A stretch of 6,514 nucleotides of DNA from an uncultured Burkholderiaceae bacterium (GTDB lineage Bacteria > Pseudomonadota > Gammaproteobacteria > Burkholderiales > Burkholderiaceae_C), in assembly GCA_938022295.1 (NCBI GenBank), contig CALIDR010000081.1, positions 1 through 6,514 on the forward strand. Direction: 5' to 3'. The translations under genes were made by a program, and so were the position numbers. The notes beneath the pieces are model-generated. The model did no database searches. It was not told the origin of the DNA and worked only from the letters and a program-made list of their open reading frames with translations. This document shows, in pieces, positions 1 through 6,514 of the stretch (position 1 is its first letter; every line of letters starts with the position of its first letter).

Positions 1-205
1 TGCACAGCGCGCGGTGGTAGCCGTTCACGAACGCGGGGCGGACCTCGTCGGCGTCGAACTCCGGGCGCCAGATCAGCGACGCGTAGCCGAACACCCACAG
101 GTCGCCGTGCCCGCCCCACTGGGCGCGCGTGCGGTGCAGCAGGTGCTGGGGGTCACGGTGCGGCGGCACGGCGGCGATGCGGGGCAGGGTGACGAGGTCT
201 TGCAC
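1..205 (-). CDS. ChaC-like gamma-glutamylcyclotransferase, N-terminal part (gene runs off the left edge)
   Basis: The minus strand encodes 68 residues of the N-terminal end of a ChaC/GGCT-like protein. Enzymes of this family split gamma-glutamyl peptides such as glutathione, releasing 5-oxoproline in the cytoplasm. The diagnostic stretch is GDLWVFGYASLIWRPEF at about residues 34-50, which matches the family's substrate-binding loop FGYGSLIW with the second Gly replaced by Ala. It is followed by VRPAFVNGYHRAL. The catalytic Glu lies in the missing part, so activity cannot be judged. The start is uncertain: GTG at 205 is the furthest upstream usual start codon in frame, GTG at 169 is an alternative, and neither has a clear Shine-Dalgarno sequence. 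The gene is divergent from edd and has no obvious functional link to it. The family call is secure; substrate and start are not. Confidence 0.8.
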   Translation of the reverse strand, partial: MQDLVTLPRIAAVPPHRDPQHLLHRTRAQWGGHGDLWVFGYASLIWRPEFDADEVRPAFVNGYHRALC

Positions 206-249
206 GATGATGACAGCGCGCGAGGACCGCCGGCGGTGGACAACTTGAT

Positions 250-278
250 TTGACGATGTAACCAGATTACGGAAAAAT
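250..278 (+). promoter_or_regulatory. Putative sigma70-type promoter of the edd-eda operon
   Basis: TTGACG at 250-255 (5 of 6 to the -35 consensus) is followed after exactly 17 bases by AAAAAT at 273-278 (4 of 6 to the -10 consensus). Both lie in an A+T-rich island (about 240-295) in otherwise extremely GC-rich DNA. Transcription would begin near 285 and give a leader of roughly 60 bases before the edd start. The opposite strand also has a weaker possible promoter for the divergent chaC-like gene (TTGTAA, then CGTAAT after 18 bases). Assigned from sequence alone. Confidence 0.55.
257..271. promoter_or_regulatory. Candidate HexR-type operator in the edd promoter
   Basis: TGTAACCAGATTACG is an imperfect 15-bp palindrome with core arms GTAA (258-261) and TTAC (267-270). 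It resembles the HexR operator as I remember it, TGTAAT-N3-ATTACA, agreeing at 10 of the 12 specified bases. It lies almost exactly between the putative -35 and -10 elements, so a bound repressor would block RNA polymerase. HexR is an RpiR-family regulator that controls edd/eda in many proteobacteria and responds to KDPG, the product of Edd. A lone half-site, GTTACA, occurs at 289-294. Regulator identity is inferred; no hexR gene is in the window. Confidence 0.5.
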
Positions 279-330
279 CGGCGTCTGAGTTACAACGGCC
301 GTGCCTGGACCCGTCCCGAGGCGGCCCCGT

Positions 331-335
331 GGGAG
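331..335 (+). promoter_or_regulatory. Ribosome binding site that fixes the edd start
   Basis: GGGAG lies 7 bases before the ATG at 343. The in-frame GTG at 301 has no such sequence and would add 14 residues (rich in Pro and Arg) that are not part of the family's N-terminus. Confidence 0.6.
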
Positions 336-342
336 TCCGAGC

Positions 343-2162
<1,820 letters not shown>

Positions 2163-2166
<4 letters not shown>

Positions 2167-2789
2167 AGACGATCGAACTCGCCGCCCACGGCCCCGTCAT
2201 CCCCGTCATCGTGCTGCAGCGGCTCGAAGACGCCGTGCCGCTGGCGCGCGCGCTGGTGGCCGGCGGCGTGCGCGTGCTCGAGGTCACGCTGCGCACGCCG
2301 GCGGCGCTCGCGTGCATGGAGGCGATCGCGCGCGAGGTGCCGCAGGCGATCGTCGGTGCCGGCACGGTGCGCAGCGCCGACGACGCGCGCGCCGCGCTGC
2401 GCGCCGGCTGCCGCTTCGCCGTCAGCCCGGGCTACACGCCCGAGGTCGGGCAGGCGTGCCGCGACATCGGGCTGCCGCTGCTGCCGGGCGTGGCCACGGC
2501 CAGCGAAGTGATGCAGGCCAACGCCGACGGCTACCGGTTCCTCAAGTTCTTCCCCGCCACCGCCGCCGGCGGGGTGCCGATGCTCAAGGCGCTGGCCGGC
2601 CCGTTCCCCGACGTCGTGTTCTGCCCGACCGGCGGCATCACGCTGCAGACCGCGCCGGACTTCCTCGCCCTGCCGAACGTCGCCGTCTGCGGCGGCTCGT
2701 GGCTCACGCCGGCCGACGCCACCGACGCCGGCGACTGGGGGCGCATCACCGCGCTCGCCCGCGAGGCGGCGGCATTGCGCCCCGGCTGA
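2163..2789 (+). CDS. eda: KDPG aldolase (2-dehydro-3-deoxy-phosphogluconate aldolase)
   Basis: Eda cleaves KDPG to pyruvate and glyceraldehyde-3-phosphate, completing the Entner-Doudoroff pathway; it is a class I aldolase with a TIM-barrel fold. The product is 208 residues (E. coli Eda is 213, with a slightly longer N-terminus). Visible family landmarks are GPVIPVIVLQRLEDAVPLA (10-28), GGVRVLEVTLRTP with Glu40 and Arg44, AIVGAGTVRS, FLKFFPA with the Schiff-base Lys128, FCPTGGI at 153-159, and the phosphate-binding GGSWL from residue 177. The ATG at 2163 overlaps the edd TGA by four bases, so translation is probably coupled and both enzymes come from one mRNA. The family also acts on 4-hydroxy-2-oxoglutarate, but the pairing with edd makes the KDPG role the natural one. 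The stop is 11 bases from the convergent psd stop. Confidence 0.96.
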
Positions 2790-2800
2790 ACCGGTCCCCG

Positions 2801-3646
2801 TCAGGCCGGATCGGCCATCGCCTCGCCGAGGCGGATCGGCCGCCCCGGCGCCCACTGCGGGTTGAAGCGCAGCGGCCCCGGCGGCCACAGCACGACGACC
2901 GTCGAGCCGAGCAGGAAGCGGCCCATCTCGTCGCCCTGGCGCAGCGCCACCGGCGCGTCGTCGTAGCGCCACTCGCGCAGCCGCCCGGGCCGCGGCGGGT
3001 TGACGACGCCGTGCCAGACGGTGGCCATGCTGCCGACGATCGTCGCGCCGACGAGCACCAGCGCGAACGGGCCGCGATCGCCCTCGAACACGCAGACGAC
3101 GCGCTCGTTGCGCGCGAACAGGCCCGGCACCGCGCGCGCCGTCGTCGGGTTGACCGAAAACAGCGCCCCTGGCACGTGGATCATGCGCGCCAGGCGCCCG
3201 GCCGCGGGCATGTGGATGCGGTGGTAGTCGCGCGGGCTGAGGTACAGCGTGGCGAAGTGGCCGCCCGCGAAGCGCGCGCCGAGCGCGGCGTCGCCGCCGA
3301 CGAGCGCGGTGGCCGTGTAGTGGTGGCCCTTGGCCTGCAGCAGCCGCTCGCCCTCGATCGCGCCGAACTGGCTGATCGCGCCGTCGACGGGGCAGATCCA
3401 CGCCGCGCCGGCGAGCGGCCGCGCGCCCGCCTTCAGCGGCCGGGTGAAGAACTCGTTGAACGTGCGGTAGCGCGCCGGGTCGGGCTCGGCCGCCTCGGCC
3501 ATGTCGACGCCGTAGCGACGCACGAACCAGCGGATCACCGCCGTCGTCGCCGCCCCGCCCTCGGCGCGCGCGAGGCGGCCGACGAACGCGGTCAGCGCCT
3601 GCTGGGGCAGCAGGTACTGCGGCAGCACGGCGAGGCGGTCGGACAT
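2801..3646 (-). CDS. psd: Phosphatidylserine decarboxylase proenzyme
   Basis: Psd decarboxylates phosphatidylserine to phosphatidylethanolamine at the inner membrane. The 281-residue product fits the bacterial type I enzyme (E. coli Psd is 322) and matches it along its length. The proposed catalytic triad is present: Asp88 in CPVDGAISQ, His145 in SPRDYHRIHMP, and Ser248 in GRFLLGSTVV. The proenzyme should cut itself between Gly247 and Ser248 in the LGST motif, giving a large beta chain and a short alpha chain of about 34 residues whose first Ser becomes the pyruvoyl cofactor. YRTFNEFFTRPL (60-71) and FSVNPTTARAVPGLFARNER (163-182) are further landmarks. The ATG at 3646 gives an N-terminus like the family, although no clear ribosome binding site precedes it. 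The gene is convergent with eda and divergent from a lipid-transport-like operon, a setting consistent with its role in membrane lipid supply. Confidence 0.96.
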   Translation of the reverse strand: MSDRLAVLPQYLLPQQALTAFVGRLARAEGGAATTAVIRWFVRRYGVDMAEAAEPDPARYRTFNEFFTRPLKAGARPLAGAAWICPVDGAISQFGAIEGERLLQAKGHHYTATALVGGDAALGARFAGGHFATLYLSPRDYHRIHMPAAGRLARMIHVPGALFSVNPTTARAVPGLFARNERVVCVFEGDRGPFALVLVGATIVGSMATVWHGVVNPPRPGRLREWRYDDAPVALRQGDEMGRFLLGSTVVVLWPPGPLRFNPQWAPGRPIRLGEAMADPA

Positions 3647-3764
3647 CGGGGCGGGCGGCAGGCAGCAGGGGCGGGCGCCGGCCCGGCGGCGGCCGCGCCG
3701 CGGCGCCGCCGGCCGGGCGGCAGGGCGCGCCAGTGTATCGGTGCGCCGCCCCTATCATCGCCGC
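3647..3764. promoter_or_regulatory. Divergent promoter region between psd and the MCE operon
   Basis: These 118 bases separate two divergent starts. For the plus-strand operon, TATCAT at 3753-3758 is a good -10 match only 6 bases before the ATG at 3765, which would place transcription initiation at or next to the start codon; no good -35 is seen. For psd, the minus strand reads TACACT at 3737-3732 as a possible -10, which would give a leader of about 80 bases. That leader is extremely GC-rich and can form a stem of CCGGCGGCG (3683-3691) with CGCCGCCGG (3704-3712) around a 12-base loop, extendable by about 4 pairs past one bulge. In DNA of this composition such a stem may be chance. Confidence 0.4.
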
Positions 3765-4556
3765 ATGCCGCCGCCGCTTGCCGCCACCGCCGCGCCGCTG
3801 CAGCGCCTGGCCGACTGGCTGCTCGGCTGGTGGCACATCGCGCACCTGGGGGCGGTGCTGGCGGTGCTGGCGTTCTCGCCGGGGACCTACGTGCGCGAGG
3901 TGCGGCTGGCGATCGCGCGCCAGCTCGTGCAGGGGCTGGCGCCGCTGATCGTCGGCTTCGCGCTCGTGTCGTCGCTGGCGAGCCTGGTGCTGATCCGCAT
4001 CGTCGTCGTCACCGCGCTGAGCTACGGCCTGTCGCGCTACGCGCTCGAGATGGTCGTGCGCGTGCTCGTGCTCGAGCTGATCCCGCTCGCCGCGGCGCTG
4101 TTCGTCGCGCTGCGCTACAGCGTGCCGCAGGGCGCGCTGCTGGCGCGCTCGCGCATCGGCGGCGGTGCAAGCGCGGGCCGGCTCGGCCCGGCGGCGCTGG
4201 CGCGCGAACTGCTGCCGCCGGTGGCCACCGCGATGCTGGCGGTGCTGGCGCTGGCCGCCGTGGCGGGGGTGCTCGCGCTCGTCATCGCGTACCTGCTGGT
4301 GCACGGCTTCACGCCGTGGGCGCTGGGGTCGTACACGCGCACCGTGGGCCAGGTCTTCGGCCCCGCGGTGGCGCTGATCTTCGTGCTGAAGACGATCGGC
4401 TTCGGCGCCGCGGTGGCGCTGGTGCCGGCGGCCTCGGCCGTCTACGACGCGCCCGCCGCGGCCACGCGCGCCGGCGCCGAGCTGAGCGCGCTGATGCGGC
4501 TGGCGGCGCTGATCCTCGCGATCGAGGCGCTGTCGCTGGTCGGCAACTACTTCTGA
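3765..4556 (+). CDS. MlaE-like permease of an MCE lipid-transport system, diverged
   Basis: The product is a 263-residue integral inner-membrane protein that I assign to the MlaE/YrbE permease superfamily, whose members seat the MCE ring and pass phospholipids across the inner membrane. Hydrophobic segments lie near 25-37, 57-82, 98-116, 153-180, 200-222 and 243-260. RQLVQG (52-57), VLELIPLAAALFVALR (102-117) and FVLKTIGFGAAVALVPAASA (206-225) sit where MlaE has RQLYNV, LLRELGPVVAALLFAGR and LIKSVVFAITV. The ending LSLVGNYF also resembles the MlaE C-terminus. Departures are marked: the Ala-Glu-hydrophobic-Gly motif after the second core helix and the EQLSSMEMMAVDP-type coupling segment are absent, replaced by residues 118-150 with a Gly-rich stretch at 132-134. 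An MCE gene follows after 9 bases, but no ATPase gene is present. The ATG at 3765 is preferred to GTG at 3741 because the likely -10 lies between them. Role and superfamily are well supported; direction and substrate are unknown. Confidence 0.8.
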   Translation: MPPPLAATAAPLQRLADWLLGWWHIAHLGAVLAVLAFSPGTYVREVRLAIARQLVQGLAPLIVGFALVSSLASLVLIRIVVVTALSYGLSRYALEMVVRVLVLELIPLAAALFVALRYSVPQGALLARSRIGGGASAGRLGPAALARELLPPVATAMLAVLALAAVAGVLALVIAYLLVHGFTPWALGSYTRTVGQVFGPAVALIFVLKTIGFGAAVALVPAASAVYDAPAAATRAGAELSALMRLAALILAIEALSLVGNYF

Positions 4557-4565
4557 ACGCCGACG

Positions 4566-5549
4566 GTGGACTCGCCGCCCCCGCCGCCGCCCGCCGCGCA
4601 CCTGGAGGCCAAGGCCACGGCGCTGCTGGTCGCGCTCGTGCTGCTGCTGGCGGGCTCGGTGCTGTTCGTGCTCTACGCGCGCGGCTGGTTCGAACGCACG
4701 CAAGAGCTGATCCTGATCGCCGACGACTCGGAGGGCGTGGTGGTCGGCATGGACATGACGTACTCGGGCTTTCCGATCGGCCGCGTGCGCCGCACCGCGC
4801 TGGCCGACGACGGCAGCGTGCGCATCGTCGTCGACGTGCCGGAGAAGGACGCGCGCTGGCTGCGCGAGTCGAGCGTGTTCGTGCTCGTGCGCGGGCTGGT
4901 CGGCGGCACGACGCTGCGCGCCTACAGCGGCGTGCTCGACGACCCGCCGCTGCCGCCCGGCGCCGAGCGGCGCGTGCTGCGCGGCGACGCCACCGACGAG
5001 ATCCCGCGCCTGGTCGCGCAGGCGCGCGACCTGCTCGCCCACCTGACCGCGCTGACGGCGTCCGACGCGGCGCTGGCGCGCACGCTCGCCCACGTCGAGG
5101 CGACGACGAAGCAGCTCGCCGAGGGCGGCGCGCTGCCGCTGCTGCTCGGCGGCGAGGCGCCGGCGCGGCGGCTGACCGGCCAGGTCGAAGGCACGCTGCG
5201 GCGCGCCGACGCGCTGCTCGGGCGGCTCGACGGCCTGGCCGCCAACGCCGACCGCCAGCTCTTCGGCACCGGCGGCGTCGTCGGCGACGCGCAGGCGACG
5301 CTGCGCGACGTGCAGGCGACGGTGCAGGAACTGCGCACGCTGCTCGAAGGCACCCGCGGCAGCCTGCAGCGCGTGGACACGCTGCTCGACCAGGCCAACG
5401 CGATCGCCGGCGACGTGCGCGGCGCCACCGTCGACCTCGACGCGCTGCGCGCCGAGGTCGACGCCAGCCTGCGTCGCATCGACCACCTGATCGGCGAGGT
5501 GAACCGGCGCTGGCCGTTCGCCCGCGACCCGCAGATCCGGCTGCCGTGA
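4566..5549 (+). CDS. MCE-domain (MlaD-like) membrane-anchored protein with long helical tail
   Basis: This 327-residue protein has the standard MCE layout: a short cytoplasmic N-terminus with six consecutive prolines (residues 4-9), one transmembrane anchor (about 17-37), one MCE domain (about 45-120), then a linker and a predominantly helical tail (about 142-315). MCE hallmarks include DDSEGVVVGMDMTYSGFPIG (53-72), the VVDVPEKDARWLRESS segment, and RGLVGGTTLRAYSGV. MCE domains form hexameric rings with a hydrophobic pore that carries lipids through the periplasm. E. coli MlaD is only 183 residues; the extra helical region here could form a needle-like extension toward the outer membrane, as in PqiB and mycobacterial Mce proteins (inference). 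The C-terminus is RRWPFARDPQIRLP. GTG at 4566 is the start, 9 bases after the permease stop, with no strong ribosome binding site; coupling is likely. The stop overlaps the lipoprotein start. Confidence 0.9.
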   Translation: MDSPPPPPPAAHLEAKATALLVALVLLLAGSVLFVLYARGWFERTQELILIADDSEGVVVGMDMTYSGFPIGRVRRTALADDGSVRIVVDVPEKDARWLRESSVFVLVRGLVGGTTLRAYSGVLDDPPLPPGAERRVLRGDATDEIPRLVAQARDLLAHLTALTASDAALARTLAHVEATTKQLAEGGALPLLLGGEAPARRLTGQVEGTLRRADALLGRLDGLAANADRQLFGTGGVVGDAQATLRDVQATVQELRTLLEGTRGSLQRVDTLLDQANAIAGDVRGATVDLDALRAEVDASLRRIDHLIGEVNRRWPFARDPQIRLP

Positions 5550-6205
5550 CGACGCGCCGCACGCTCGCCGCCTGGGTGGCCGCGCTGCTCGCCGGCTGTG
5601 CCGGCACGCCGCCGCCGGACTGGGCGATCACCGCGCAAGGCGCGCTCGAGCGCGCCGCCGACGCCTACTTCGCCGGGCGCGGCGACGTCGAGGCGGTCGA
5701 GTTCGCCCGCGCGCGCGAGGCGCTGGCGCGCACCGGCCGCGTCGAACTCGTCGCCCGCGCCGAGCTCGCGCGCTGCGCGACGCGCGTGGCGAGCCTCGTC
5801 TTCGAGCCCTGCGCCGGCTTCGAGGCACTGCGCGCCGATGCGCCGCCGGCCGAACGCGCGTACGCCGACTATCTGGCCGGCCGCGCCGGCGCCGACGCCG
5901 CACCGTTGCTGCCGCCGCAGCACCGCGCGGTGGCCGCGGCCACGGGGCCGGTGCCGCTGCCGGCGGCCGAGCCGCTCGGCCGGCTGGTGGCCGCCGGCGT
6001 GCTGCTGCGCACGCGGCGCGCCGACGCCACCGCCGTCGCGCAGGCGGTCGACACTGCCTCGGCGCAGGGCTGGCGGCGGCCGCTGCTGGCGTGGCTCGGC
6101 GTGCAGCAGCGGCTGGCCGAGCAGGCCGGCGACACCGTGGAAGCGGCGCGCATCGCGCGGCGCATCGCGCTCGTGGCCGAAGACGGCCGCGAGCGGCCGC
6201 GCTGA
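5546..6205 (+). CDS. Small putative outer-membrane lipoprotein of the MCE operon, unknown family
   Basis: The product has 219 residues and begins with a lipoprotein signal peptide: TTRR at 2-5, a hydrophobic stretch at 7-16, and the lipobox LLAGC with the lipidated Cys18. Ala at +2 is not an inner-membrane retention signal, so the outer membrane is the expected location. The mature part is Ala/Arg-rich and looks all-helical, with spacing reminiscent of TPR-like repeats. Two further cysteines, Cys77 and Cys89 (in ELARCATRVA and FEPCAGF), could form a disulfide. The C-terminal third contains VDTASAQGWRRPLLAWLGVQ. I do not recognise an MlaA, MlaC or PqiC domain. The GTG start overlaps the MCE stop by four bases (GTGA), so the two are probably made together. 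By analogy with PqiC it may dock the MCE tail at the outer membrane; that is inference from context only. Confidence 0.8.
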   Translation: MTTRRTLAAWVAALLAGCAGTPPPDWAITAQGALERAADAYFAGRGDVEAVEFARAREALARTGRVELVARAELARCATRVASLVFEPCAGFEALRADAPPAERAYADYLAGRAGADAAPLLPPQHRAVAAATGPVPLPAAEPLGRLVAAGVLLRTRRADATAVAQAVDTASAQGWRRPLLAWLGVQQRLAEQAGDTVEAARIARRIALVAEDGRERPR

Positions 6206-6372
6206 AGCGCTCGACTGCGGCAACCGTTGGGCTTTGCCCATCCCTTCGCTTTGGTCGTCGCAAACGGCGGGTTTCGGCCCTTTGGTTGCGTTCGCGAAGG
6301 TCGGGTCCCTTGACGACTGCATCGGTCGCGGCATCGCGCCAGGCGGCACCCGCTGCGAGCTCACGCTGTGGC

Positions 6373-6395
6373 AGTCGGCCCTGCGGGCCGACTTT
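6373..6395 (+). terminator. Terminator-like perfect hairpin
   Basis: AGTCGGCCC (6373-6381), loop TGC, GGGCCGACT (6385-6393): a perfect 9-bp stem with a three-base loop. Only three T residues follow, so it is a weak intrinsic terminator at best. It lies about 170 bases after the lipoprotein stop, the nearest plus-strand gene. It could equally be part of the repeat-rich region rather than a terminator. Confidence 0.35.
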
Positions 6396-6410
6396 GCTGC
6401 GCTGCTCGGC

Positions 6411-6511
6411 CCGGGGTCGCGCGGCAGAACTCGCTTCGCTCCCTGCGGTCGCTGCGCTCGGACAACCGCCGCGAGTCAGTTCACGAAGCGCGCTTCGCGC
6501 GCCGACCCCGG
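6411..6511. repeat. Palindromic element with 9-bp terminal inverted repeats
   Basis: CCGGGGTCG at 6411-6419 is exactly inverted as CGACCCCGG at 6503-6511, enclosing about 83 bases. Inside are the 14-bp perfect palindrome CGAAGCGCGCTTCG (6484-6497), the pair GAACT (6427-6431) / AGTTC (6478-6482), the pair GCGGT (6445-6449) / ACCGC (6465-6469), and TCGCT three times (6431, 6436 and 6449). The design resembles a small intergenic repeat of the REP or MITE type. Only one copy is visible, so its repetitive nature is unproven. Confidence 0.4.
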
Positions 6512-6514
6512 TCC

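Larger units (their letters stand above)
6206..6514. other. Stretch without a confident gene, with altered base composition
   Basis: After the lipoprotein stop no frame shows a recognisable protein. One plus-strand frame is open from about 6201 to the window edge. It has no ATG and uses T-ending codons and TTG freely, unlike the neighbouring genes, which almost always end codons in G or C. The region is dense in short inverted repeats: TGGGC-TTT-GCCCA at 6228-6240, the strong hairpin at 6373-6393, and the palindromic element at 6411-6511. I read it as an intergenic, repeat-bearing region, possibly a dispersed element of high-GC Burkholderiales. A gene fragment continuing beyond the edge is not excluded. 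Confidence 0.5.

Noticed and set aside
301..342. GTG at 301 as the edd start.
   Set aside because: It has no ribosome binding site and adds a Pro/Arg-rich segment absent from the family; the ATG at 343 has GGGAG at good spacing.
2790..2830. A bidirectional terminator between the convergent eda and psd stops, such as GGCCG-GAT-CGGCC at 2804-2816.
   Set aside because: The stem is only 5 bp, has no T tract on either side, and lies inside the psd coding end; such small stems are common by chance at this GC content.
3741..3764. GTG at 3741 as the permease start.
   Set aside because: The added residues (MRRPYHRR) are not typical of a permease N-terminus, and the likely -10 element TATCAT lies within this stretch.
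6228..6240. TGGGC-TTT-GCCCA as the operon terminator just after the lipoprotein gene.
   Set aside because: A 5-bp stem without a following T tract is too weak to call, although its position is suitable.

Overview
The window is a very G+C-rich stretch (about three quarters G+C by eye). Codon third positions are almost always G or C, so all six frames carry long spurious open frames. Protein matches recalled from memory (the chaC-like, psd and MCE operon products) point to a high-GC betaproteobacterium of the order Burkholderiales (Comamonadaceae or the Rubrivivax/Leptothrix group). That assignment is an inference from protein resemblance and composition; there is no rRNA or other taxonomic marker here.

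Layout: (1) bases 1-205, minus strand: the 5' part of a ChaC-like gamma-glutamylcyclotransferase gene that runs off the left edge. (2) Bases 206-342: an A+T-richer regulatory gap with a good sigma70-like promoter for the next operon and a HexR-like palindrome in its spacer. (3) Bases 343-2789, plus strand: edd-eda, the two enzymes of the Entner-Doudoroff pathway, overlapping by ATGA. (4) Bases 2801-3646, minus strand: psd, phosphatidylserine decarboxylase, convergent with eda and only 11 bases from it. (5) Bases 3647-3764: a divergent promoter region. (6) Bases 3765-6205, plus strand: a three-gene operon encoding a diverged MlaE-like permease, a long single-domain MCE (MlaD-like) protein and a small outer-membrane-type lipoprotein of no family I recognise. 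(7) Bases 6206-6514: no confident gene. This part is less GC-biased and contains a terminator-like hairpin and a palindromic element bounded by 9-bp inverted repeats.

How the genes fit together: edd-eda converts 6-phosphogluconate to pyruvate and glyceraldehyde-3-phosphate, and the promoter looks wired to a KDPG-sensing HexR-type repressor. psd makes phosphatidylethanolamine, and the divergent operon looks like a phospholipid-trafficking machine, so the right half of the window has an envelope-lipid theme.

The most interesting feature is that this MCE operon has no ABC ATPase gene, and its permease has lost the motifs by which canonical MlaE engages its ATPase. Its organisation (membrane protein, MCE protein with a long helical tail, outer-membrane lipoprotein) resembles the ATPase-free PqiABC layout more than MlaFEDB.
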